DNA of 57,515 nt, taken from assembly GCA_937941715.1 (NCBI GenBank), contig CALDGX010000054.1, positions 1 to 57,515 on the forward strand. Reading direction: 5' to 3'. The translations under genes were made by a program, and so were the position numbers. Shown piece by piece: positions 1-7,846 of the stretch (positions are counted from its first letter, which is position 1; each line of letters starts with the position of its first letter). The notes under the pieces are model-generated. The model was given only the letters and a program-made list of their open reading frames with translations, did not search any database and was not told the DNA's origin. The stretch comes from an uncultured Chloracidobacterium sp. (GTDB taxonomy: Bacteria; Acidobacteriota; Blastocatellia; Pyrinomonadales; Pyrinomonadaceae).

Positions 1-174
1 TATCACTGGGGCGAAGAACTGGCCGCTAACCAGATGACAAATCCGGCGTTGGACCCGACGTCAAAAATTCCTGAGTTCAAGGCATGTGCGGCGAGGATCG
101 AAAAGATCCATTCGCGCGAACTGCCGATCTATGGAGCCGTACGAAAGGGCGTGTCGCGAAGCGAGGTCCAATAA
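1..174 (+). CDS. Molybdopterin oxidoreductase large subunit, C-terminal end (partial)
   Basis: The window opens inside a gene; the visible frame encodes 57 codons and a TAA stop at 172-174. The peptide begins YHWGEELAANQMT and continues through a DPTSKIPEFKACAARIEK-like segment. This pattern (an xWG near an LT/MT, then DP-S-K-PE-K-CA-R-E) is the usual end of the molybdopterin-dinucleotide-binding domain in DMSO-reductase-family enzymes such as nitrate reductases and formate dehydrogenases. The next genes encode a 4Fe-4S subunit, a Rieske protein and two NarK transporters, so a respiratory or NarB/Nas-like nitrate reductase is the most likely identity. The substrate is inferred from neighbours only, because the active-site half is outside the window. 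Confidence 0.8.
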   Translation, partial: YHWGEELAANQMTNPALDPTSKIPEFKACAARIEKIHSRELPIYGAVRKGVSRSEVQ

Positions 175-186
175 GGAAATCAATTT

Positions 187-834
187 ATGAAAGAAACGAT
201 GTTCATTGACCCGCAACGCTGTATCGGATGCCGATCGTGCGTTGCCGCATGCCGGGAATGCTCGACGCACAAGGGCCATTCGATGATCTTTTTGGATTAC
301 ATCGATCGGCACGAGACGACGGCGACGATGCCGACCGTCTGTATGCACTGTGACGAGCCCACGTGTGCCCTCGTATGCCCGGCGGACGCGATCAAAAAGA
401 ACGAGGACGGCGTAGTTATGTCGGCGTTGAAGCCGCGGTGCCTCGATTGCCGAAACTGCGTCAACGCGTGTCCTTTCGGCGTGCCGAAATACAACTCGCA
501 GATGCACCTGCAGATGAAATGCGATATGTGCTTTGACCGCTCGAGCGAGGGGCTAAAGCCAATGTGCGCATGCGTCTGCCCGACCGGGGCGATATCGTTC
601 GGTACATATGAGCAGATCGTCCCGCTGCGGAGGACCAAGCCGGTGAACGCACATGTTTTCGGCAATCAGGTCGTCGAGACCAAAGTATATCTGATGCTGC
701 CGACCGATGATGACGAGGTGAACATCGACGGCTGCGGCGTTTTTGAAGGCCGGGTAAAACGCGAGGGTGAGGCCGGGCCCGAATCGTGGATGGATACTCA
801 GGTACAGGAGACGGATAAGAGCAATGAGTTCTGA
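187..834 (+). CDS. 4Fe-4S dicluster electron-transfer subunit of molybdoenzyme
   Basis: This 215-residue protein belongs to the HybA/DmsB/NrfC type of ferredoxin subunit that carries electrons to or from a molybdopterin partner. Four cysteine groups are visible: C12/C15/C18/C22, C52/C55/C60/C64, C85/C88/C91/C95, and C112/C115 with C127 to C131. That is enough for four cubane clusters, the family norm. There is no signal peptide, so it is either cytoplasmic or exported together with its Tat-bearing partner. An AAGGAAA stretch lies just before the start, 12 bp after the molybdoenzyme stop, and the 3' end overlaps the Rieske gene by 11 bp. This implies a translationally coupled operon. C25 and C129 are additional cysteines of unknown use. 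Confidence 0.92.
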   Translation: MKETMFIDPQRCIGCRSCVAACRECSTHKGHSMIFLDYIDRHETTATMPTVCMHCDEPTCALVCPADAIKKNEDGVVMSALKPRCLDCRNCVNACPFGVPKYNSQMHLQMKCDMCFDRSSEGLKPMCACVCPTGAISFGTYEQIVPLRRTKPVNAHVFGNQVVETKVYLMLPTDDDEVNIDGCGVFEGRVKREGEAGPESWMDTQVQETDKSNEF

Positions 835-1390
835 GAAATTAAAAAGTTCGATCGATAAAGTGCTTCGGGATGAATCGGACGTTCGTGACGCCTCATCTGG
901 CTACGTTCGCGAATTTCCGTACGAGCGGGACGACGAAGCTCAGGTCACCCGCCGTGAGTTCTGCAATTTTCTATTTTTGACCTCGACGGCGTTTTCGGTG
1001 AGCACGGCGGCATTTGCGGCCAAATCGGCGTATGATTCGCGGACTGAGAAGCAGTTTTATCCCGCCCGTGTCGAAGGCGCCGGCGAACTGAAGCCCGGCG
1101 AAAGCCTGAACTTTACATATCCCGGCAAGGAAGATACGGCGATCATGGTGCGAAATCACGACGGTACTTATCGTGCGTTCGGACAGAAATGCACACATCT
1201 CTCGTGTCCGGTCCACTATTCGAAGGCAAATGACCGCCTCGAATGCCCGTGTCACGAGGGCGGTTTTGACGCCCGCACCGGTGCGGTGCTCTACGGCCCG
1301 CCGCCGCGTCCGCTCGACCTGATCGAACTTGAGATACATAACGGTGAGATATTTGCCACCGGCAGAAAGGTGAGAGGCAATGAAAGCTGA
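824..1390 (+). CDS. Tat-exported Rieske 2Fe-2S protein
   Basis: A 188-residue Rieske protein. Box 1 is CTHLSC (C123, H125, C128) and box 2 is CPCH (C141, C143, H144). By family rule C123, H125, C141 and H144 bind the 2Fe-2S cluster and C128-C143 form the disulphide. A twin-arginine motif, TRREFCNFLFL (R43-R44), precedes a hydrophobic stretch ending near AFAA, so the protein should be exported folded by Tat and probably kept as a signal anchor. I chose the ATG at 824, inside the end of the ferredoxin gene, because a further-upstream in-frame start would add only low-complexity Arg-rich sequence. Its place beside a molybdoenzyme suggests it relays electrons between a quinol or cytochrome donor and the reductase; the direction is inferred. 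Confidence 0.92.
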   Translation: MSSEKLKSSIDKVLRDESDVRDASSGYVREFPYERDDEAQVTRREFCNFLFLTSTAFSVSTAAFAAKSAYDSRTEKQFYPARVEGAGELKPGESLNFTYPGKEDTAIMVRNHDGTYRAFGQKCTHLSCPVHYSKANDRLECPCHEGGFDARTGAVLYGPPPRPLDLIELEIHNGEIFATGRKVRGNES

Positions 1391-1664
1391 GATGCGACAA
1401 AAGAACACGTCAGATCACAGAACCGGATCGAGGCCGCAGACGCGCGGGCGGACCGCCGTTTGGCAGGCACGCGTCTCTTTGCTGATCATGATAAATCTGG
1501 CCCAGATGTGGATCCTGTCGGCAGCGATCGAGGCCGCACTTGCAAACGAACATAAGCAGCTGTGGCCGCTGGTGATCGCGTCAGTGCTTTGCTGGGCCAT
1601 CGCGTTGAGCTTGATCCTCTGGTGGAAACCGTCGTCACGGCCCGGAGCGTCGGGGCGGCAATAA
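1380..1664 (+). CDS. Small two-helix membrane protein of the nitrate reductase operon
   Basis: A 94-residue protein with a basic, soluble N-terminus of about 28 residues followed by two hydrophobic helices (about 31-52 and 63-81). There is no cofactor motif. It overlaps the Rieske gene by 11 bp, so it is almost certainly co-translated. It resembles the small two-helix proteins (DUF6755-like, from memory) found beside Rieske genes in comparable clusters, but I cannot confirm a family. A plausible role is anchoring or stabilising the Rieske/molybdoenzyme complex in the membrane; this is inference. Confidence 0.75.
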   Translation: MKAEMRQKNTSDHRTGSRPQTRGRTAVWQARVSLLIMINLAQMWILSAAIEAALANEHKQLWPLVIASVLCWAIALSLILWWKPSSRPGASGRQ

Positions 1665-1732
1665 TTTTTTGGCCCGGCCGGACGATGTTCCCGGACCGCG
1701 GCCCGGTACTCGGCAAAATGCCGAGAAATGCA

Positions 1733-3220
1733 ATGGAGATCACAACCCCCAAAGGAGCTAACAGAATGCTCCTGATGAGCACTCTGGCATTCACAGTGTG
1801 CTTCGCCGCCTGGATGCTGAACGGCGTGCTTGTCACGCATCTTACGGTAAATCAGGTATTTAACTGGTCCGCGTCCGAGATCGGATGGCTGCTCGGGATA
1901 CCGGTCCTTACCGGCTCGATCTTTCGCCTGCCGGCTGGCGTGCTGACCGATAAGTTCGGCGGAAAGCCGGTTTTCACGGCGTTGCTGCTATTTTGCGCGC
2001 TGCCGATGTTTCTGCTCTCGCAGGCCAATTCTTACTGGACATTCGCACTCTGCAGTTTCGGGTTCGGGCTCGTCGGCGTCAGTTTCTCGATCGGCATCGC
2101 CTACACGTCGGTCTGGTTTCCTAAAAATCGCCAGGGCCTCGCACTGGGTATTTTCGGCGCGGGAAATGCCGGTTCGGCGTTGACGACGCTGATCGCCCCG
2201 ACGCTGCTGGACAGGTTTACCGAACACGGGCAGAACGTCGAGGGATGGCGGACGCTGCCGGTCGTTTACGCGGTCGCACTGGTCGCGATGGGCGTGGTGT
2301 TTTATGCCGCGACGACCAATAAAAAGCCGCAGTCCGCCGTCAAGACGGTCGCCCAGCAGCTCGAACCGCTCAAGGACATCAGGGTCTGGCGATTCGGGCT
2401 TTATTACTTTTTGGTATTCGGGTGTTTCGTCGCGTTTTCGCAGTGGCTGGTGCCGTATTTTGTAAACGTCTATTACCTGCCGCTCGTGATGGCCGGATTT
2501 TTGGCGGCTCTATTCAGTTTCCCGTCAGGCGTCATTCGGGCACTGGGCGGTTGGATGAGCGATCGGTTCGGCGGCCGAAAAGTGATGTATTGGGTGCTGG
2601 GCCTGTCGCTGCTGATCTCGTTTCTGCTGATAGTGCCGAAAATGGAGATCACATCGCCCGGCAAAGGCGTTGCCGCCGATCGCGACGGCGTCGTGACGGC
2701 CGTGTCCGACACATCCGTGACCATCGGTGACCGCCAATATCCGATCAAGGCCCGCGGAACACAACCCGCGGTGAGCGACGATGCGATCCTGATCCTGCCG
2801 ACAAAAGAGAACTGGCAGGAAAGCGTCGTTCAGGTCGGGCAGTCGGTCAAACGCAAAGAGCTGGTAGCAAAAGGGATAACCCGGATCTACTTTCAGGCGA
2901 ACGTCTGGATATTTGCCTTGCTAGTGATGACGCTCGGCGTGGTCTGGGGCATTGGCAAGGCAGCGGTTTACAAGCATATACCCGAGTACTTTCCCGAACA
3001 GGTCGGTGTGGTCGGCGGAATGGTCGGCGTGCTAGGCGGCCTCGGCGGGTTCGTCAGCCCCATTATTTTCGGATACCTGCTCGACGGGACAGGCCTGTGG
3101 ACGAGTTCGTGGATGTTCATGTTCTTTCTGTCCGCGGTCTGCCTGATCTGGATGCATCGCGTAGTACAGCGGATGATGCACCGCGAACAGCCGGCACTGA
3201 TGAAGAAATTAGACAAATAG
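1733..3220 (+). CDS. narK: NarK-type nitrate/nitrite MFS transporter with inserted soluble loop
   Basis: Major facilitator protein of the nitrate/nitrite porter family, 495 residues from this start. It begins with the NarK-like helix LLMSTLAFTVCFAAWMLNG and contains a GNAGSALT-type nitrate-signature segment near residues 143-150 and a second GxxGG-rich segment (VGGMVGVLGGLGGF) near the C-terminus. Residues about 303-385 form a hydrophilic insertion between two helices, absent from E. coli NarK, with a small beta-domain look. The start is uncertain: ATG 1733 gives the usual short basic tail before helix 1, whereas ATG 1766 has a much better ribosome site (AAAGGAG at 1751-1757). It most likely imports nitrate for the upstream reductase. 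Confidence 0.9.
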   Translation: MEITTPKGANRMLLMSTLAFTVCFAAWMLNGVLVTHLTVNQVFNWSASEIGWLLGIPVLTGSIFRLPAGVLTDKFGGKPVFTALLLFCALPMFLLSQANSYWTFALCSFGFGLVGVSFSIGIAYTSVWFPKNRQGLALGIFGAGNAGSALTTLIAPTLLDRFTEHGQNVEGWRTLPVVYAVALVAMGVVFYAATTNKKPQSAVKTVAQQLEPLKDIRVWRFGLYYFLVFGCFVAFSQWLVPYFVNVYYLPLVMAGFLAALFSFPSGVIRALGGWMSDRFGGRKVMYWVLGLSLLISFLLIVPKMEITSPGKGVAADRDGVVTAVSDTSVTIGDRQYPIKARGTQPAVSDDAILILPTKENWQESVVQVGQSVKRKELVAKGITRIYFQANVWIFALLVMTLGVVWGIGKAAVYKHIPEYFPEQVGVVGGMVGVLGGLGGFVSPIIFGYLLDGTGLWTSSWMFMFFLSAVCLIWMHRVVQRMMHREQPALMKKLDK

Positions 3221-3255
3221 CCGGGCTCCGGCCCGACGGTCGATAGGAGAATATC

Positions 3256-4599
3256 ATGGCTACATGGTTAGAAAAATGGACGCCCGAAGATGCTGATTTC
3301 TGGGTGGCCGAGGGCAGCAAGGTTGCCTGGAAAACACTGATCGTCACGACCGCGACGCTTACTCTGTCGTTTGCGACGTGGTTTATGATGAGCGCGATCG
3401 TGGTGCGAATGCCCGGGATCGGGTTCAAATTTTCGCCCAACCAGCTGTTTTGGCTGGCGGCGATGCCCGGACTTGCGGGCGGTACGCTGAGGATCCTTCA
3501 CACGTTCATGCTGCCGATCGTCGGGACCAGATATATGGTCACGGTCGCGACACTGCTCAAGCTGATCCCCTGTATCGGCATCGGGCTCGCGGTCATGGAC
3601 CCGAACACGCCGTATTGGGTGTTCTTGGTCCTGGCACTTACCGCGGGCTTTGGCGGCGGCGACTTTTCGTCGCATATGCCGAGTACGAGTTTATTTTTTC
3701 CAAAACGGCTCCAGGGCACGGCGCTCGGCATCCAGGCCGGTATCGGAAATTTCGGCGTCAGCCTGGCGCAGTTTCTGACACCCTTCATCATCACGCTGGC
3801 GATGGTCGGAGCCCCGCAAACGCTCAATAAGATCGATCCGCAGACAAAGCAAGTGGTCGGTTCGAGTCAGATCTGGCTTCAGAATGCGGCGTTCATCTAC
3901 GTTCCGCTGTTACTGATCTTTGCGGGCCTGGCGTGGTTCGTCCTCAGAAGCGTGCCGATCAAGGCGTCGTTTCGCGAGCAGCTCGATATTTTCAAGGACA
4001 AACATACCTGGTTCTGCACGATTACGTACCTGATGACCTTTGGCGGATTTTCGGGGCTGTCGGCGGTCTTTCCGCTGCTGATCAGCGGCCTTTACGGCAA
4101 ATTCCCGAATGCACCCGACCCGCTTGTCTATGCTTTTTACGGGCCGTTGATCGGATCGGCGAGCCGGGTCATATTCGGCTTTGTCGCGGACAAGGTCGGC
4201 GGTGCGGTACTTACACATGCCTGCGGACTGGCAAAGATCGCGATTTACATTGCGATGTTCGCACTTGGGCTCTTTACGCCGGAATCGATCGATCAATTTC
4301 CGATGTTCGTCGGCTGTATTCTCGCCCTGTTCTTCTTTACGGGTGTCGGAAACGCCGGAACGTTTCGCCAATATCCGATCATTTTCGGTGCCAATCCGCG
4401 TCAGGCCGCGGGCGTGATCGGCTGGACGGCAGCCGTCGCCGCTTACGGGCCGTTCATCTTCTCGGTGTCGATCGGCAGCGTCACATCGGCATGGGGTAAC
4501 CCGCTGCCGTTCTTCTATGCGATCACCGTATTTTTTGCGTTCGCGACGGCGATAAATTGGTGGTATTACACACGAAAAGGCTGCGAAAGGCCGAGCTGA
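3256..4599 (+). CDS. narK: Second NarK-family nitrate/nitrite transporter
   Basis: A 447-residue MFS protein with 12 predicted helices, following the first NarK gene by 35 bp with an AGGAGA site before its ATG. The region GGGDFSSHMPSTSLFFPKRLQGTALG (given here only as its position, about residues 134-158) and the later FFFTGVGNAGTFRQYP match the two glycine-rich signature stretches of nitrate/nitrite porters. It lacks the inserted loop of its neighbour. Paired NarK1/NarK2 genes are known to be a proton symporter and a nitrate/nitrite antiporter in other bacteria; which is which cannot be read here. It is the last gene before a strong hairpin. Confidence 0.92.
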   Translation: MATWLEKWTPEDADFWVAEGSKVAWKTLIVTTATLTLSFATWFMMSAIVVRMPGIGFKFSPNQLFWLAAMPGLAGGTLRILHTFMLPIVGTRYMVTVATLLKLIPCIGIGLAVMDPNTPYWVFLVLALTAGFGGGDFSSHMPSTSLFFPKRLQGTALGIQAGIGNFGVSLAQFLTPFIITLAMVGAPQTLNKIDPQTKQVVGSSQIWLQNAAFIYVPLLLIFAGLAWFVLRSVPIKASFREQLDIFKDKHTWFCTITYLMTFGGFSGLSAVFPLLISGLYGKFPNAPDPLVYAFYGPLIGSASRVIFGFVADKVGGAVLTHACGLAKIAIYIAMFALGLFTPESIDQFPMFVGCILALFFFTGVGNAGTFRQYPIIFGANPRQAAGVIGWTAAVAAYGPFIFSVSIGSVTSAWGNPLPFFYAITVFFAFATAINWWYYTRKGCERPS

Positions 4600-4607
4600 T
4601 AATTTAT

Positions 4608-4639
4608 GGGCAGAATATGATCTCAATCATATTCTGCCC
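4608..4639. terminator. Perfect 14-bp hairpin with FNR-like core
   Basis: The arm GGGCAGAATATGAT at 4608-4621 and its exact complement at 4626-4639 flank a four-base loop (CTCA). No T-run follows, so it may be a factor-assisted terminator or an RNA-stability hairpin after the second narK gene. The centre, ATGAT-N4-ATCAT, differs from the FNR/CRP-family consensus TTGAT-N4-ATCAA by one symmetric base per half-site, and it lies about 90 bp before nrfA, so it could instead be an oxygen- or NO-responsive operator. I cannot separate these possibilities by eye. Confidence 0.6.
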
Positions 4640-4726
4640 TCGTCACCAACCCTAAACTTGCTTTAGTCATTGTCCTGAATTTTGCCGGTCCGCGGTCTGA
4701 CGATCGCCGATCTCCGGGAGGCTAAT

Positions 4727-6220
4727 ATGAAAAAGCAAGTATCAGCACACAGATCAGATCCGTCCAATACCCGCCTTCGGATCACTAAACTATTTATCCT
4801 TTCTATTTTTATGATCACCGCGTTGGTCATATATTCGGCGAGTTTCCGTGCCGACGCGGTACAAAGTCAGAATTACACCGGCCCGCGGGCCGATGTCGGC
4901 GGTGTCGCGTCGGGTACGGCGGCAAAGTCCGTTGGCCGGCCCGATACCGCCCAGACTGATGAGACCGACGATGCAGCCATCTGGGGAAAAAGATTTCCGC
5001 TGCATTACGAGCTGTTCAAAAAGACGGTAGATCAGTCGCGGACCCGTTTTGGCGGCAGTGAGGCGATCCAGGTCACTCCGAAAGAATCTGATCCGCGTTC
5101 GGTCGTCTCACAGTCACGTCTGGAGGAAGATCCGCGATTGGTAACGATGTGGAAAGGCTACGCATTCTCGGTCGATTTTCGCGAGGAGCGAGGCCATGCC
5201 TACATGCTGGACGATCAGACGTTCACCGGCCGCCAGGCGGTCGTCAAACAGCCCGGTTCGTGCATCAATTGCCACGCGTCGACCTACCTGACATACAAAC
5301 GGCTTGGCGAGGGCGACCTCTTTAAAGGGTTTGATGTACTAAACAAGATGCCCTTCGCCGACGCCAGAAAAGAGGTGTCGCATCCCGTGTCATGTATCGA
5401 TTGCCATGACTCAAAGACGATGAAACTACGGGTCACCAAGCCCGCCTTTATGATCGGGATCGCTGCCTATAAAGCGTCGCAGGGCGTCAAGGACTATGAC
5501 GTGAACCGCGATGCGACACGAAATGAAATGCGGTCGTTCGTGTGCGGGCAGTGCCACGTCGAATATTACTTTAAGGGTGAGGGCAAGACGCTCACCTTCC
5601 CGTGGAGCAACGGCCTCAAGGTCGAGAATATTCTCACCTATTACGACGACGTCAAACACAAAGACTGGGTCCACAAAGAGACGGGCGCCGAGGTGCTCAA
5701 GGCGCAGCATCCGGAGTTTGAGATGTTCAATCAGGGATCGCACGGCCGGGCGGGAGTTTCGTGTGCGGACTGTCATATGCCGAAGACCGCCGGCCCGACA
5801 AAGATCACCGATCACTGGGTCCGCAGCCCGCTGCTGAATATCGCGCAATCCTGCCAGTCGTGCCATAAGGCCGACGCGGACGAGATGAAGGCGAGAGCCG
5901 AGACGATCCAGGCCCGGACGTACGACCTGCGCAATCTCGCGATGGATGCCCTGATGGACCTGATCGGACAGATCAAGGCCGCAAAGGAAGCCGGCAAAAC
6001 CGATGCCGAACTGGCAGCCGCCCGCAACTATCAGCGAAAAGCGCAGTTTTATCTTGATTTTATCGAGGCGGAAAACTCGATGGGCTTTCACGCTCCGCAG
6101 GAATCCACGAGGATCCTTGGCGAATCGATCAATTTTTCAAGATTCGGATTGATGAGCCTTAGCGGTTTCAAGCCCGTACATCCATTTCAAAAGCAGCCCG
6201 CAAAGGCACCGGGCGAATAG
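4727..6220 (+). CDS. nrfA: Ammonia-forming cytochrome c nitrite reductase (pentahaem)
   Basis: A 497-residue NrfA that reduces nitrite to ammonium with six electrons in the periplasm. Five haem motifs are visible at C179 (CINCH), C223 (CIDCH), C273 (CGQCH), C346 (CADCH) and C376 (CQSCH). CGQCHVEYYF at 273-282 is the family hallmark carrying the active-site Tyr, and LKAQHPEF supplies the calcium/active-site Lys, Gln and His. The first, catalytic haem uses CXXCH rather than the classical CXXCK, as in a known NrfA subset. An N-terminal hydrophobic segment (about 18-36) is a signal peptide or membrane anchor. I chose ATG 4727, which has GGGAGG a few bases upstream. No NrfH, NrfB, NrfC or NrfD gene follows, so the electron donor is not apparent. 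Confidence 0.95.
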   Translation: MKKQVSAHRSDPSNTRLRITKLFILSIFMITALVIYSASFRADAVQSQNYTGPRADVGGVASGTAAKSVGRPDTAQTDETDDAAIWGKRFPLHYELFKKTVDQSRTRFGGSEAIQVTPKESDPRSVVSQSRLEEDPRLVTMWKGYAFSVDFREERGHAYMLDDQTFTGRQAVVKQPGSCINCHASTYLTYKRLGEGDLFKGFDVLNKMPFADARKEVSHPVSCIDCHDSKTMKLRVTKPAFMIGIAAYKASQGVKDYDVNRDATRNEMRSFVCGQCHVEYYFKGEGKTLTFPWSNGLKVENILTYYDDVKHKDWVHKETGAEVLKAQHPEFEMFNQGSHGRAGVSCADCHMPKTAGPTKITDHWVRSPLLNIAQSCQSCHKADADEMKARAETIQARTYDLRNLAMDALMDLIGQIKAAKEAGKTDAELAAARNYQRKAQFYLDFIEAENSMGFHAPQESTRILGESINFSRFGLMSLSGFKPVHPFQKQPAKAPGE

Positions 6221-6257
6221 CGGCCGCTGAAGAGGAACCGCTCACAAAACAACTACC

Positions 6258-7757
6258 ATGTGCAGAGATCTAAAACGACTTGGAATCATTTTCTTATTAA
6301 CATTGTCAGCCAGCCTGACGGCCGCCGCTCAAGGGCCGGGAAACGCCGCTGCCGGTGAAACAGTTCGTCCGGCTCCGTCGGCGACGCCGACCGACGACGA
6401 GGTCCGAACACGCGTCAAGGTGCTCGAACAGCAGGTTGAAATGCTGCGTCGCGAACTGAACGAACTCAAAGTAATGGCGGCCAAAAGCTCGTCGCCCGGA
6501 CCCGCGGTGACCGCGAAGACTGAAACTCAGCCGGCCGCCGCCCAAAAGGCCGAACCTGTCGCGGCGTCACCGGCGACACCGGCGAAAAAGGACCTCGGTA
6601 TCGATGTCGGGTCGGCGAGGCTGACGCCATACGGCACGCTGTATTTCAACGCATTCGGAAACAGCGGCGGCACAAACAATGCTGACGTTCCGCTATTTGC
6701 GACCACCAGCGGCAGCGGTAATGTCAGCGCCAGCGTTCGACAGACGCGGCTCGGTGTTCGCCTTGAGGGTGCGCGGGTCGGAAAGGCGAAACTCTCGGCA
6801 ATATTTGAGGGTGACTTTTTCGGCGGATTTCCGTCGGTCGCGATCGGCGAGAATTTTGGCGTTTTTCGCCTCAGGCTGGCAAACGCGAGACTCGATTGGG
6901 AAAAGACGTCCGTGACGCTCGGCCAGGACTGGATGGTGTTTGCCCCGGTCAATCCGACATCGCTCGCGGCCGCCGCAATTCCGCAAATGGCGGCATCGGG
7001 CAATCTGTGGTCACGGCTTCCGCAGGTAAAGGTCGAACGCAAACTGACCCCGAACATTACGTGGCAAGGTGCTGTGCTCGCGCCGCAGACCGGCGATTTT
7101 GCGACTAGCGCGGTATTTTTCCTGCAGCCGACCAGCGGCACGGCCTCGCGTGTACCGTATCTGCAGAGCAGGATATCCTTTGCGGGAAAGAACATTTTTA
7201 ACAGCAAAAAGCCGGGTTCGGTCGGTATCTCAGGCCATTACGGACGCTCGGCGATCTTTACGGGGACAAACAATCTGCGAAACGATATCGATTCGGTCGG
7301 ATTGGCCGTCGACTGGAATTTGCCGCTCTCAAAACGCGTCGGCATCTCGGGCGAGGCGTTCTTCGGACGCAATCTGGGCGGATTTCAGGGCGGCGTATTT
7401 CAGAGCTACAACTCGGATTTTGCGTTTCGACAAGGCGTGGCATCGACCGCGGGCGGCATCCGATCGATCGGTACACGCGGCGGCTGGACACAATTGAGCT
7501 TTATTCCGCCGGTCCTGAAAGACCGTTTAGGCATCTACGGCACGTTCGGTATCGACGATCCGAAAAACAGCGATCTGACGAGCGTCGCGAGCCGCGATTG
7601 GCGGCTGCGGAATATGACGGTCGCGGGTGAAATGATCTACAAATTCACTCCGCAGTTCTCGTTCGGTATCGAGTATCGCGGGTTCTGGACCACATACATG
7701 CTCCGCGGCCGGCAGCATGCCAATCATGTGAATCTGGCAGCGACCTACTCATTCTGA
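6258..7757 (+). CDS. Outer-membrane porin with N-terminal coiled coil
   Basis: A 499-residue secreted protein. It has a signal peptide (hydrophobic core about 9-22, cleaved near TAAAQG), an Ala/Pro-rich stretch, a heptad segment around residues 50-70 (VKVLEQQVEMLRRELNEL) that should trimerise, another Ala/Pro linker, and then a beta-barrel beginning about residue 115 (LTPYGTLYFNAFG). The C-terminus, NLAATYSF, ends in phenylalanine as expected for Bam-inserted barrels. The architecture resembles DcaP/Omp-type trimeric porins. Lying 37 bp after nrfA, it probably lets nitrate, nitrite or an organic electron donor through the outer membrane; the substrate is inferred. Confidence 0.85.
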   Translation: MCRDLKRLGIIFLLTLSASLTAAAQGPGNAAAGETVRPAPSATPTDDEVRTRVKVLEQQVEMLRRELNELKVMAAKSSSPGPAVTAKTETQPAAAQKAEPVAASPATPAKKDLGIDVGSARLTPYGTLYFNAFGNSGGTNNADVPLFATTSGSGNVSASVRQTRLGVRLEGARVGKAKLSAIFEGDFFGGFPSVAIGENFGVFRLRLANARLDWEKTSVTLGQDWMVFAPVNPTSLAAAAIPQMAASGNLWSRLPQVKVERKLTPNITWQGAVLAPQTGDFATSAVFFLQPTSGTASRVPYLQSRISFAGKNIFNSKKPGSVGISGHYGRSAIFTGTNNLRNDIDSVGLAVDWNLPLSKRVGISGEAFFGRNLGGFQGGVFQSYNSDFAFRQGVASTAGGIRSIGTRGGWTQLSFIPPVLKDRLGIYGTFGIDDPKNSDLTSVASRDWRLRNMTVAGEMIYKFTPQFSFGIEYRGFWTTYMLRGRQHANHVNLAATYSF

Positions 7758-7779
7758 CGGCGGGAGGCCGCGTCGGATT

Positions 7780-7809
7780 TTGTCAATTGAGATATAAATG
7801 CGTTAAAAT
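7780..7809 (+). promoter_or_regulatory. Candidate sigma-70 promoter of comM
   Basis: TTGTCA at 7780-7785 and TAAAAT at 7804-7809 are separated by 18 bp. The ATG of comM lies 37 bp downstream, giving a short leader. The gap between the porin and comM is otherwise featureless, so this marks the start of a new transcription unit. Confidence 0.5.
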
Positions 7810-7846
7810 CTGCGTGCCCTGACTAACAGTTCAACGCACAGGCCAT

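Noticed and set aside
3910..4626. Long antisense reading frame (238 residues) opposite the second narK gene
   Set aside because: The forward frame is a clear transporter; the antisense product is Arg/Asp-rich without any family pattern, a usual by-product of GC-rich codon use.
5426..6091. Antisense reading frame of 221 residues inside nrfA
   Set aside because: nrfA has every haem motif in the forward frame; the antisense frame has no ribosome site or recognisable domain.
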